Positions 7,612-15,479 of a stretch of DNA of 24,332 nt are shown piece after piece (positions within the stretch are counted from its first letter, which is position 1; each line of letters starts with the position of its first letter). The stretch covers positions 1 through 24,332 of the forward strand of contig CAYRML010000014.1 of assembly GCA_964425485.1 (NCBI GenBank), given 5' to 3'. The notes below the pieces were generated by a model, which was not told where the DNA came from, ran no database searches, and worked only from the letters and a program-made list of their open reading frames with translations. Origin of the DNA: CAYRML01 sp964425485 (GTDB taxonomy: Bacteria; Bacillota; Dehalobacteriia; UBA4068). Made by a program: the position numbers and the translations under genes.

Positions 7612-8692
7612 CGAATATGTGGCAGCAAAAGTAATGTTTCAAGAATTAGGAGTGGACATCGCTATCCCTCCACAATGCGGACCGGATACCATAAATATCG
7701 GCGCTCAGTATTCTCCGGAATCGATTTGCCTGCCCATGAAAATCAATATTGGTAATATCAAACAAGCAATTAAAGAAGGAGCTGACACGGTTGTTTTTCC
7801 CGGAAGTTGTGGGCCCTGCAGATTCGGTTATTATACTATTCTGGTAAAAGAAATCTTAAAAGATATGGGGCATGATATCGATATTATTCTTATCGATTAT
7901 CCGCAAGGTGATTATAAAACCCTTTTTGCCAGAGTAAAAAAGCTGACTCAAAATTCCAGTTCTTATAAACTATTTCAAGCCGGCAGAAAAAGCTTGCGCA
8001 CATTAAATCAAGTTGATAAGCTGGCAGAAGTTGTGCGTTATAAAAGACCCAGGCAAAAAGAAATCGGATTGGTCGACTATTATTATGATAAATTTCATGA
8101 AGAGGTAAGAAAAACTTTTGGCTATCAAGAAACTTGGGATCTAATTTCTAGAACTCAAAAAACTATCATGGATATTGAAGAGGATCCTCACAGAGAACTT
8201 CTCAAAGTAGGCATCATAGGTGAAATCTATACTATTATTGAACCATTTGCCAATCTCAATATTGAAAGAAAACTGGGAGAAATGGGTATAGAGATTGAAA
8301 AATCCTTGGAACTCAGCAAGTGGCTTAAGGAACATGTCATCTTAAAACCTTTTAAATTAACCAGCTTAGAAAGAATCGCCCAAAATGCCAAACCTTATTT
8401 GAAAACCATGATCGGGGGGCATGCCATGGAAACTATAGGCTATGCGGTAGATTATGCTAAAAAAGGCTTTGACGGATTGATTCAGGTTTATCCTTTAAAC
8501 TGTATGCCGGAAATTGTGGCTCAAAGCATCTTGCCGCATGTGGAACAAGATTATAATATTCCTTATTTATGTTTAATAGTCGATGAAATGACCGGTGAGG
8601 CCGGATTTAACACAAGATTAGAAGCATTTATTGACCTCTTGAGAAGAAGAAAGGAGAAAACACAAAGTGAAAAACTGTTATCTGGGTATTGA
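7583..8692 (+). CDS. HgdB-like 2-hydroxyacyl-CoA dehydratase-family protein (CoA protein activase)
   Basis: A 369-residue soluble protein of the HgdB/BcrB-like superfamily. Cysteines that could bind an iron-sulphur cluster are Cys49 (ESICLPMKINIGN), Cys76 and Cys79 (PGSCGPCRFGYY) and Cys307 (YPLNCMPE), the positions one expects for cluster binding in this fold. It shares C-terminal DE-x(2)-GE-x-G-x-NTRLEAF-x-D and the CLPxK element with the upstream protein. The start at 7583 overlaps the upstream gene by 29 nt and has GGAGG six or seven nt before it. True dehydratases of hydroxyglutaryl- or lactyl-CoA come with an alpha and beta pair and their acyl-CoA metabolism genes; none are here, so it may instead be a small-molecule reductase like double-cubane cluster proteins. 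The family is clear, the substrate is not. Confidence 0.82.
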   Translation: MKVTFPHLGNEYVAAKVMFQELGVDIAIPPQCGPDTINIGAQYSPESICLPMKINIGNIKQAIKEGADTVVFPGSCGPCRFGYYTILVKEILKDMGHDIDIILIDYPQGDYKTLFARVKKLTQNSSSYKLFQAGRKSLRTLNQVDKLAEVVRYKRPRQKEIGLVDYYYDKFHEEVRKTFGYQETWDLISRTQKTIMDIEEDPHRELLKVGIIGEIYTIIEPFANLNIERKLGEMGIEIEKSLELSKWLKEHVILKPFKLTSLERIAQNAKPYLKTMIGGHAMETIGYAVDYAKKGFDGLIQVYPLNCMPEIVAQSILPHVEQDYNIPYLCLIVDEMTGEAGFNTRLEAFIDLLRRRKEKTQSEKLLSGY

Positions 8693-9653
8693 TGTAGGTT
8701 CAGTAAGTACAAATGTGGTATTGATGGACGAAGGCCATGATATTATTAGCAAAGTCTACATTAAGACACAAGGAAAACCTATTGAGGCAATACAAAGAGG
8801 TCTAAAAGAAGTAAAAAACTGCATCCCGGCAAATGAAGAAATAGCCGTTAGAGGTGTCGGCACAACCGGCAGTGGCAGATATCTGGCCAATATGATCATC
8901 GGTGGAGATATAGTTAAAAATGAAATCACAGCTCATGGTATAGCCGCTATCAATTTTATTAATGATGTAAAAACCATTATTGAAATTGGCGGACAAGATT
9001 CTAAAATCATACTTTTACGTGATAATATCATCAGTGACTTTGCCATGAATACTGTTTGCGCAGCCGGAACGGGTTCTTTCTTGGATAGACAAGCTGCCCG
9101 TATGGGCATAGAGATTCAAAACTTTGGGACTTTAGCGCTGCAATCACAACATCCCGTCAGAATTGCCGGAAGATGCGCCGTTTTTGCTGAGTCGGATATG
9201 ATACACAAACAACAATTAGGGCATAATCAGGAAGATATTATCAAAGGTCTTTGCGATGCACTGGTCAGAAATTTTTTAAACAATCTGGCAAAAGGTAAAG
9301 AAATCTTAGGTCCCATTGTTTTTCAGGGTGGTGTAGCCGCCAATGTGGGTATCAAAAGTTCCTTTGAGGAGGCCTTAGGCCAGGAAGTGCTGATTCCGCC
9401 CCATCATGATGTTATGGGAGCTATCGGCTGCTGCATCTTAGCAAAAGAACATGCTGCCAAAAATCCACAAACTAATTTCAAAGGCTTTGAAATTATAGAT
9501 TCCGGCTATCAGGTCAGAGGCATTGAATGCCGCGATTGTTCTAATATGTGTGAAGTTATCGAGATCCTACAAGATAATCAAATCATGGCCCGCTGGGGTG
9601 ATAAATGCGGCAAATGGAATAATGTATTAAAACAAGAAACAATGTTAGCATAA
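8667..9653 (+). CDS. Acyl-CoA dehydratase activase (BcrAD/BadFG/HgdC-type ATPase)
   Basis: An ATP-driven electron donor of the ASKHA fold that uses a [4Fe-4S] cluster bridging a homodimer. Visible are the phosphate-1 loop GIDVGSVSTNVVLMD (7-21), GVGTTGSGRYLA, IEIGGQDSK (106-113), the cluster cysteines Cys131 (NTVCAAGTGSFLD) and Cys170 (GRCAVFAESD), and FQGGVAANVGI. They match the known HgdC cluster cysteines. Beyond the normal end (about 260 residues) there is an extra tail with Cys288, 291, 295 and 314 (ECRDCSNMCE … GDKCGKW), a likely second metal site. GTG start at 8667, overlapping the upstream gene by 26 nt, with AAAGGAG upstream. It most likely energises the HgdB-like protein encoded just before it. 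Confidence 0.92.
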   Translation: MKNCYLGIDVGSVSTNVVLMDEGHDIISKVYIKTQGKPIEAIQRGLKEVKNCIPANEEIAVRGVGTTGSGRYLANMIIGGDIVKNEITAHGIAAINFINDVKTIIEIGGQDSKIILLRDNIISDFAMNTVCAAGTGSFLDRQAARMGIEIQNFGTLALQSQHPVRIAGRCAVFAESDMIHKQQLGHNQEDIIKGLCDALVRNFLNNLAKGKEILGPIVFQGGVAANVGIKSSFEEALGQEVLIPPHHDVMGAIGCCILAKEHAAKNPQTNFKGFEIIDSGYQVRGIECRDCSNMCEVIEILQDNQIMARWGDKCGKWNNVLKQETMLA

Positions 9654-9692
9654 AAATAAAAACCATGCGGATATCTGCATGGTTTTTATTTG
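9653..9692 (+). terminator. Rho-independent terminator of the activase trio
   Basis: AAAAACCATGC (9658-9668) pairs with GCATGGTTTTT (9677-9687), followed by ATTTG. It lies immediately after the activase stop codon. Confidence 0.88.
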
Positions 9693-9714
9693 AGGTAATG
9701 TTATTTGTATAGCA

Positions 9715-9776
9715 AAAACAAAACCCCTTTACTGATTGGGGCTAGAAAACATATTCCCAAAAAGTAAAGGAGTTTT
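9715..9776 (-). terminator. Large two-tier hairpin, probable spo0A terminator
   Basis: Arms AAAACCCCTTTAC (9720-9732) and GTAAAGGAGTTTT (9764-9776) pair at 12 of 13 positions, with a second inner stem TTGGG / CCCAA. On the minus strand the hairpin is followed by GTTTTTGC, a T-rich tail, 80 nt after the spo0A stop. The 31-nt interior is longer than in ordinary terminators. The region 9777-9855 between it and spo0A shows no gene. Confidence 0.6.
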
Positions 9777-9855
9777 GATTTTTACAGTTTTTATGGCTCT
9801 AAACTTACAAATTTATAGGATTATAATTTCCACAATCTATACCTTAGACTGCATT

Positions 9856-10677
9856 TTAAACAACACGCTCACCTAAGCGCAATTTATCTGCCACCATGGC
9901 AATAAATTCGGAATTTGTGGGTTTGCCTCTTTCAATATTGATAGTATAACCGAAATATTTGTTCATCATATCAACATTGCCTCTATCCCAGGCCAGCTCT
10001 ACTGCATGGCGGATGGCCCTTTCCACCCTACTGGCGGTGGTATTATGTTTATCTGCCACCATGGGATATAATTCTTTTGTCACAGCACCGATAAGGCTGA
10101 TTTCTTCTGTGACCATTATAATGGCATCGCGTAGATACTGATAGCCTTTGATATGAGCAGGTACACCCATTTGATGAATTACTTTTGTAACCTCCAGCTC
10201 TAAATTCCTGGATTTGGCCGGCATGCTGTTGCTGATCACATTAACAGTAGAATCTTGCTGCCCAACAAGCTGTCGGATTCTCAGATCCAAAAGATCCATA
10301 TTGAATGGTTTGAGTATGTAGTAGGAGGCACCAAGTTCCATTGCTTTTTTAGTCAATGATTCTTGACCAAAGGCTGTCAACATGATTACATGTGGTTTTT
10401 TAGGCAAATGAATCTCATCCAATTTTTCCAGAACGCCCAAGCCATCTAAATGAGGCATTACCAAATCTAATATAACTATATCAGGCTGTTCTTTTTCGAT
10501 CATTTCCAGAGCTTCATTACCATCATAAGCGCAACCGCAGGCCCGATATTCGCCCAGCGCATCAAAATGGTCTTTCATTATGTTACAAAAAGACTTGCTA
10601 TCATCAACAAACAGTATTTTAATTACATCGTCCATCATATTTGGACAACCTTCTTTTGTTTTTTTTATTCCATCCAT
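9856..10677 (-). CDS. spo0A: Sporulation master response regulator Spo0A
   Basis: Phosphorelay-controlled transcription factor that starts endospore formation. The N-terminal receiver domain shows Asp25-Asp26 (ILFVDDSK), the phosphorylated Asp71 (IVILDLVMPHLDG) and Lys in YYILKPF. The C-terminal Spo0A DNA-binding domain shows VTKVIHQMGVPAHIKGYQYL, RVERAIRHAVELAW and the ending TNSEFIAMVADKLRL. The 273 residues are full length (family about 260-270). The start at 10677 is the longest reading; GGGAGGGAG lies 14 nt upstream, which is far, and ATGs at 10638 and 10635 (MMDDVIKILFVDD) fit the family N-terminus better, with AGAAGG upstream. It follows spoIVB as in nearly all spore formers. A sigma-H-like promoter and Spo0A boxes lie upstream. 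Confidence 0.97.
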   Translation of the reverse strand: MDGIKKTKEGCPNMMDDVIKILFVDDSKSFCNIMKDHFDALGEYRACGCAYDGNEALEMIEKEQPDIVILDLVMPHLDGLGVLEKLDEIHLPKKPHVIMLTAFGQESLTKKAMELGASYYILKPFNMDLLDLRIRQLVGQQDSTVNVISNSMPAKSRNLELEVTKVIHQMGVPAHIKGYQYLRDAIIMVTEEISLIGAVTKELYPMVADKHNTTASRVERAIRHAVELAWDRGNVDMMNKYFGYTINIERGKPTNSEFIAMVADKLRLGERVV

Positions 10678-10735
10678 TTTTAATTTCTTTACTCCCTCCC
10701 ACTGATAAAAATTTTAGTTTTTTAACTTTTACTTA

Positions 10736-10766
10736 GCTTTTCGCTATAACCTTTAAATATTCCTGC
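10736..10766 (-). promoter_or_regulatory. Candidate sigma-H promoter of spo0A
   Basis: On the minus strand GCAGGAATA (‑35, AGGAATA at 10758-10764) is followed at the right distance by AGCGAAAAG (GAAAA at 10738-10742). It fits the sigma-H consensus RnAGGAwWW-N11-12-RnnGAATWW except for the T of GAAT. spo0A is transcribed by sigma-H in Bacillus subtilis, which supports the reading. Confidence 0.5.
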
Positions 10767-10771
10767 AATAA

Positions 10772-10836
10772 AAAATGCAGATAGCAGGCATTTTATTTCG
10801 ACAAAAACCCCAATAAAAGGGGTTTTTTGTCGAAAT
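10772..10836 (-). terminator. spoIVB terminator region containing inverted Spo0A boxes
   Basis: Just after the spoIVB stop lies a strong hairpin: ATTTCGACAAAAACCCC (10795-10811) against GGGGTTTTTTGTCGAAAT (10819-10836). A second, smaller hairpin follows on the minus strand (AAAATGC / GCATTTT, about 10773-10794) and ends in TTTTTTATT. Each arm of the first hairpin carries TGTCGAA, the Spo0A box: 10828-10834 on the plus strand and 10797-10803 on the minus strand. The element therefore may both end spoIVB transcripts and bind Spo0A upstream of spo0A. Confidence 0.7.
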
Positions 10837-10850
10837 TAGTCATTGCTTAA

Positions 10851-12194
10851 TTATTGACTAAGACCAGCTTCTGCAACCATCCATTCACTAAAGCAAGCAT
10901 ATCCCTTCTGTGGGTCATTGACAAAAACATGCGTCACGGCACCTACCAAACGATTGTTCTGGATAATGGGGCTACCGCTCATGCCCTGTATAATCCCACC
11001 TGTTTGGGACAAAAGATTAGGGTCGGTGATCTCAATTATCATTCCTTTGCCGCTAGACCGGTAATTGGGCAATATTTTGACGATTTTGATAGAAAATTTT
11101 TCGATTTTTTCGCCATGTAAAACCGTATAAATTTCTGCGTCGCCCAATTCGACTTGATCCGTCAAAGCAACTTGGATCAGAGAATCATAATAGGGATTGC
11201 TGATAGGTTGTTCCAAAGTACCAAAAACACCCAGTTTGCTGTTTTTTTCGATATCGCCGTGCCATTCTCCTCCTATAAAGGTGCCAATTTTTTCTCCTGC
11301 CACTCCCTTTTCACCAATTTTTATACCTTGGATCGAGGCTCTGACTATTGTTCCTTCATCATATTCACCGTCGCCGCTTCCGTCTAAATCACTGATTTCA
11401 TGCCCTAAGGCGCCATATTTATGGCTTTGCGGCTCATAAAAAGTCAAGGTTCCTACGCCAGCGGTATTATCCCGAACATAAATACCTATGCGATAATTAT
11501 TGCTGTCGGTACAAAAGAGGGGCTTGAGTTCCAAATTATATTCTTTGCCATCGCGTTGCAATTTGATCTTGACAATCTGTCCATTTTGGCCGGCATCATT
11601 AATTAATTGAGCTACTTCTTTATTATTATTGACACTTTTACCATTGATAGAAATAATAAAATCACCTATTTCTATGCCGGCATCTTTAGCTGGATAAATC
11701 GCATGGCCGTCTTCTAAGATAACCGGAGACTGGCCAACTACGGTCACACCTTTGGTTTGCAGCAATACACCGATAGCCTGCCCTCCAGGCACCACATAAA
11801 CAGGATTGACCTCCTGCACTGTGACAGTCTTTATAGGTACAGACCCAGCAATAGTTAAACTTACCTGATAACTATCGGCAGCTTCCGAGCTGGGATTGGC
11901 TGCATATTCCGTGGTTTCTGCTATACCATCATCAAAACTACCTAAAGCCGTTTTGGTCTCCGATTTATCCGTTATTTTGGCAATCAAGCTGGAAAAAACC
12001 GGCGAATTGTCATTATTATCCTCTAAATGCTGAGGTTTTTCACCGGATACAACTTCTTGATATGGCGAAAGAGATAAAAAATCATAATAGGATACTGTTA
12101 TAACACCAAAAAACAAAACAAAACTCAATAACAGGAAAGCTATAAATTTATTTTTTTTGCTGTATTTATTTGACAAATTAAGAATTTCTTTCAT
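10851..12194 (-). CDS. spoIVB: SpoIVB peptidase (sporulation, sigma-K checkpoint)
   Basis: A serine protease (family S55) secreted from the forespore that signals activation of sigma-K in the mother cell. The 447 residues have an N-terminal membrane anchor (FIAFLLLSFVLFFGVITVS, 17-35), a linker, a PDZ domain (about 135-225, with GIEIGDFIISINGKSV) and the S55 protease domain. His265 (YGALGHEISD) and Ser408 (GMSGSPIIQNNRLVGAVTHV) match the catalytic His and Ser of B. subtilis SpoIVB. GGGGAGG lies upstream of the ATG. It has its own transcription space after the recN terminator; a GGATA-N18-AAATATA element about 30-60 nt upstream of the start is a weak sigma-G-like candidate. spo0A follows. Confidence 0.96.
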   Translation of the reverse strand: MKEILNLSNKYSKKNKFIAFLLLSFVLFFGVITVSYYDFLSLSPYQEVVSGEKPQHLEDNNDNSPVFSSLIAKITDKSETKTALGSFDDGIAETTEYAANPSSEAADSYQVSLTIAGSVPIKTVTVQEVNPVYVVPGGQAIGVLLQTKGVTVVGQSPVILEDGHAIYPAKDAGIEIGDFIISINGKSVNNNKEVAQLINDAGQNGQIVKIKLQRDGKEYNLELKPLFCTDSNNYRIGIYVRDNTAGVGTLTFYEPQSHKYGALGHEISDLDGSGDGEYDEGTIVRASIQGIKIGEKGVAGEKIGTFIGGEWHGDIEKNSKLGVFGTLEQPISNPYYDSLIQVALTDQVELGDAEIYTVLHGEKIEKFSIKIVKILPNYRSSGKGMIIEITDPNLLSQTGGIIQGMSGSPIIQNNRLVGAVTHVFVNDPQKGYACFSEWMVAEAGLSQ

Positions 12195-12277
12195 AAACGC
12201 CTCCCCTCAAATTTTATTTTTATCAATTCCTCTATTATATTTTGTTTTTCGCTCAAGCTATATCCAAACAAATTGCG

Positions 12278-12310
12278 CCAAAAAAGAAAAACGCCTTAAA
12301 AGGCGTTTGG
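12278..12310 (-). terminator. Rho-independent terminator of nadK-argR-recN
   Basis: AAACGCCTT (12289-12297) and AAGGCGTTT (12300-12308) form a 9-bp stem, followed on the minus strand by TTCTTTTTTGG. It begins about 13 nt after the recN stop. Confidence 0.88.
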
Positions 12311-12321
12311 AAAATTTTTTA

Positions 12322-13980
12322 TTATTTTTTTAACAAATCTTTAGCTTGCTGAAGGGTTGATTGGCTGATATTTTCACCTGCTATCATACGTGATAACTCA
12401 GCCACGCGCCCATCTTCGTCAAGCACCTGACAGCGGACTTCCGTCCGACCATCATGCACTTTTTTATAAATATAGATATGATGTGTCGCGGCCGCCGCCA
12501 TCAAAGCGGCATGCGTAATGACCATAACCTGCGTATATTTGGCAATTTTGCCTATACGCTTTGCTACCATATCCAAAGTCACGCCACCCAATCCGCTGTC
12601 TATTTCGTCAAAGATCAGCGTCGGTACTTGATCCAGCTGAGCTAAAATAACTTTTATGGCCAACACAACTCTGGATAATTCACCGCCTGATGCAATCTTA
12701 GCCACCGGCAAAAATGCTTCCCCTGGATTGGATTGGATAACAAAAAGAATTTTCTCCAAACCACAGGGCGACATTTCCCGCTCGATTAACTGCACATCAA
12801 ATATAGCCTGCGGCATATATAATAATTTAAATTCAGCTGTGATGGCCGCAGCTAATTTTTGCGCCGCGGCTTGCCTGTGGGCGGTCAATTGCTGGGCCAG
12901 GCGTTGGTATTCTTCTTTTTCCGCAGCCAATCCTTGAGCCGAAGCCTCTCCGCTCTCATCCCAATTTTGCCATTTTTGCAATTCCGCTTTAGCTTCTGCG
13001 CAATAGCTCAAGACATCTTCGACGGAAGCGCCGTATTTTTTTTGCAATTTATGTAACAGCGCCATTCTTTCTTCTATCTGCTCCAAAGCATAAGGATCGG
13101 ATTCCACCGCATCACGATAGGCCGATATTTCCCCGGCGATATCCTCCAGATCATAATAAGCAGCCTCCAAGCGTCCGCACAGTTGTCCAGCGCTTTCATC
13201 CACAGCAGCGGCCTCTTTAAAAGACTGTATGGCTTCCGCACTTTTCTCCAAAGCCGACATATTGCCGGCAAGAGCATCATAGGCAAAGGCTGCCGCTTGC
13301 TGCAGCTTTTCCCCATTGAGCAATCTTATATGCTCTTTAGCCAAAACATCATCCTCGCCCGGCCGCAAATCGGCCTTTTCTATCTCTTCTATCTGAAATG
13401 AAAGCCAGTCTATTTTTTGCGCAGCTTCCTGCTTTTTATCTTCATATTCCTGGCATTTTTTTTGCCATTGTTGATATCTGGCATAACTCTCGGCCACTGC
13501 TTTTTTACTTGCCAAAAGTTCTGCTCCGGCAAAACTGTCCAAAAGATTCATCTGCTTTTCTTCTTCCAAGAGCAGCATATGCTCCATCTGGCCATGAATA
13601 TTAATCAGGAGCCGTCCGGCCGAACGCAAAAAGGACAGACTTACAGTCCGTCCGTTGAGGCGGCATAAACTTTTGCCGGTTCTGTTGATTTCCCTGGTCA
13701 AAATCAACACATCATCATCCGTTTGATGGCCATTTTCAGCTAAAAGCTGAGCTAACTCCGGAGGATATGGAGAGCAGAAAACACCTTCCACCAAGCAGCG
13801 TTCGCTGCCTTTTCTGATATAATTTTCCCCGGCGCGGCCACCAAGCAAAAGGGATACTGCATCTATGAGCAGGGACTTGCCGGCACCTGTCTCGCCCGAT
13901 AAAGCATTAAAACCGGCAGCCAAAGGTAAGCGCAAAGATTCGATAAGCGCAAAATTTTCCACATATAGCTCTTGCAGCAT
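12322..13980 (-). CDS. recN: DNA repair ATPase RecN
   Basis: SMC-like ATPase that acts early in double-strand-break repair. The 552 residues are full length (family about 550-570). The start is typical (MLQELYVENFALIESLRL), with Walker A GETGAGKS at 29-36, a long Glu/Lys/Ala/Gln-rich coiled-coil middle, then the ABC signature ASGGELSRVVLAIK and Walker B TLIFDEIDSGLGG. AAGGTG lies just upstream of the ATG. The order argR-recN, with an 18-bp gap, is the normal Firmicutes arrangement. A strong terminator follows. Confidence 0.97.
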   Translation of the reverse strand: MLQELYVENFALIESLRLPLAAGFNALSGETGAGKSLLIDAVSLLLGGRAGENYIRKGSERCLVEGVFCSPYPPELAQLLAENGHQTDDDVLILTREINRTGKSLCRLNGRTVSLSFLRSAGRLLINIHGQMEHMLLLEEEKQMNLLDSFAGAELLASKKAVAESYARYQQWQKKCQEYEDKKQEAAQKIDWLSFQIEEIEKADLRPGEDDVLAKEHIRLLNGEKLQQAAAFAYDALAGNMSALEKSAEAIQSFKEAAAVDESAGQLCGRLEAAYYDLEDIAGEISAYRDAVESDPYALEQIEERMALLHKLQKKYGASVEDVLSYCAEAKAELQKWQNWDESGEASAQGLAAEKEEYQRLAQQLTAHRQAAAQKLAAAITAEFKLLYMPQAIFDVQLIEREMSPCGLEKILFVIQSNPGEAFLPVAKIASGGELSRVVLAIKVILAQLDQVPTLIFDEIDSGLGGVTLDMVAKRIGKIAKYTQVMVITHAALMAAAATHHIYIYKKVHDGRTEVRCQVLDEDGRVAELSRMIAGENISQSTLQQAKDLLKK

Positions 13981-13998
13981 ATTACACCTTAATCCTTA

Positions 13999-14454
13999 TT
14001 ATTGCGATAAACCCTGAAAACGATCTATGAGAGCGTCCATGTCCTCATTTTCTTTAACGACGATCATGATTGAATCATCGCCGGCAATAGTGCCGAGCAT
14101 TTCCTTCCAGGCTAGGCCATCCAAGCAAAAAGCCACGCCCTGAGCTGTACCGGGCAAAGTTTTTAAAATGATCAAATTACCGCTTTTATCGATACGGATA
14201 ACATTATCGCGCATCATCCTTTTGGCTCTGTCAAAAGTATTGCCGGCTATGCTGCCGGGAGGAAAGCTGTAACGAAACATATTTTCGCTGGTGGCTACTT
14301 TGATCAGGCCCAGTTCCTTAATATCACGCGATATAGTTGCTTGCGTAACATTAAAACCATAATTACGCAATTCATCTGTCAGCTGGAATTGCGTTTCAAT
14401 ATTTTTGTTTTCTATGATCTCCCGGATCATCTTATGTCTGCGATTTTTAATCAC
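13999..14454 (-). CDS. argR: Arginine repressor ArgR/AhrC
   Basis: Hexameric arginine-sensing regulator of arginine synthesis and breakdown genes. The N-terminal winged helix (RRHKMIREIIENKNIETQFQ, then GFNVTQATISRDIKELGLIK) and the C-terminal oligomerisation and arginine-binding domain (GTAQGVAFCLDGL, then GTIAGDDSIMIV) are both intact. The GTG at 14454 is chosen because AAGGAGA lies 9 nt upstream; the earlier GTG at 14463 touches that ribosome binding site and cannot use it. The product is 151 residues, the usual size. It is placed between nadK and recN. I did not find a convincing pair of ARG boxes nearby; a TGAAT half-site at about 15403 near the nadK promoter is too weak to call. Confidence 0.95.
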   Translation of the reverse strand: MIKNRRHKMIREIIENKNIETQFQLTDELRNYGFNVTQATISRDIKELGLIKVATSENMFRYSFPPGSIAGNTFDRAKRMMRDNVIRIDKSGNLIILKTLPGTAQGVAFCLDGLAWKEMLGTIAGDDSIMIVVKENEDMDALIDRFQGLSQ

Positions 14455-14492
14455 TAGAGACACTCTCCTTTATAAACACTTTATAAAAACGA

Positions 14493-15332
14493 TTAACTAT
14501 TTCTTAGCTTGCTGCTGACCCTTTGAAAAAAGTTTAAGGGAGCCAAACGCAGTAATTTGCTGCTTTTTGCCAATTTTGTGACAGAAACAACATCACCATG
14601 CTGCAACGGACAAAAGAGCTGGCCATCTGCCGTCAATTTTGCGCCTTCTCCCTGGCCTGAATAAATTATTTCCACGTGGCTGGCGGAAGGCACTATCATC
14701 GGCCGGAAAAAACTGCTGTGCGGACAAACAAAATTCAACAGCATCAGCTTCATATCAGGGACAACCAGCGGGCCGCCGGCAGAAAAAGAATAAGCGGTCG
14801 AGCCTGTGGGCGTGGCCACAATAATACCATCGGAACGACAAGAACTGATTGGCTGACCATCCAAAAATAAATCTATGGTTATAGTGCGGGTATAGGCGCT
14901 GTTGTTGACCACCAAATCATTGAGCGCGGAAAAAGCGGCGATTTTTTCCCCCTCACGTAAAACTTCGGCTGCCAGCATCATTCTTTCCTCGATATAATAA
15001 TTATCCACCAGAAGCTGCCGCAAGGCCGGAAAAACATTATCCTGCTCAACTTCCGATAAGAAGCCCAGCTGCCCCATATTGATACCCAGCATAGGAACAT
15101 CATATGGATATAAAAAGCGTGAGGCAGCCAATATCGTGCCATCCCCGCCCAGGATTAAAGCGGCATCCAGACCACTGAAATCCACATTCTGACAAGAGGA
15201 TAAGTCAAAACCGGCTTTACCTTCAGGCAATAAAAGGTCTACATTATTGTCTTTAAGAAAACTAATTATATCTTCAGCCAAACTAATACTCTCGGGCTTT
15301 TTGTAATTGATTATTATTGTGATTATTTTCAT
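14493..15332 (-). CDS. nadK: NAD kinase
   Basis: Phosphorylates NAD+ to NADP+. The 279 residues contain the family GGDGT motif (62-66, ALILGGDGTILAAS), NMGQLGFLSEVE, the NDLVVNN element and the glycine-rich DGIIVATPTGSTAYSFSAGGP loop region. Only a weak AGGT precedes the ATG. It heads a nadK-argR-recN unit, the usual order in Clostridia and Bacilli, and has a candidate promoter upstream in the 147-bp gap after tlyA. Confidence 0.96.
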   Translation of the reverse strand: MKIITIIINYKKPESISLAEDIISFLKDNNVDLLLPEGKAGFDLSSCQNVDFSGLDAALILGGDGTILAASRFLYPYDVPMLGINMGQLGFLSEVEQDNVFPALRQLLVDNYYIEERMMLAAEVLREGEKIAAFSALNDLVVNNSAYTRTITIDLFLDGQPISSCRSDGIIVATPTGSTAYSFSAGGPLVVPDMKLMLLNFVCPHSSFFRPMIVPSASHVEIIYSGQGEGAKLTADGQLFCPLQHGDVVSVTKLAKSSKLLRLAPLNFFQRVSSKLRNS

Positions 15333-15386
15333 GCAGTTACCTGTATAATAAACTTAATTTTATAAATAAACAGCATAATTATTATA

Positions 15387-15414
15387 ATTTTACCATAAAA
15401 AATTCATTTTGCAA
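15387..15414 (-). promoter_or_regulatory. Candidate promoter of nadK-argR-recN
   Basis: TTGCAA (15409-15414), 16-nt spacer, TAAAAT (15387-15392) on the minus strand, preceded by TATGG so that it also has an extended -10 (TGG). It lies about 55 nt upstream of the nadK ATG in an AT-rich gap with no terminator, so readthrough from tlyA is also possible. Confidence 0.5.
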
Positions 15415-15479
15415 ATAAATATACAACAAAAATAAGAAAATATTATATCAATTTATTACATATTCACTGTATATTACCC

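Noticed and set aside
7570..8700. Frameshifts joining the three activase-system genes into one
   Set aside because: Each gene has its own ribosome binding site and typical family ends; overlaps of 26-29 nt are normal for coupled genes.
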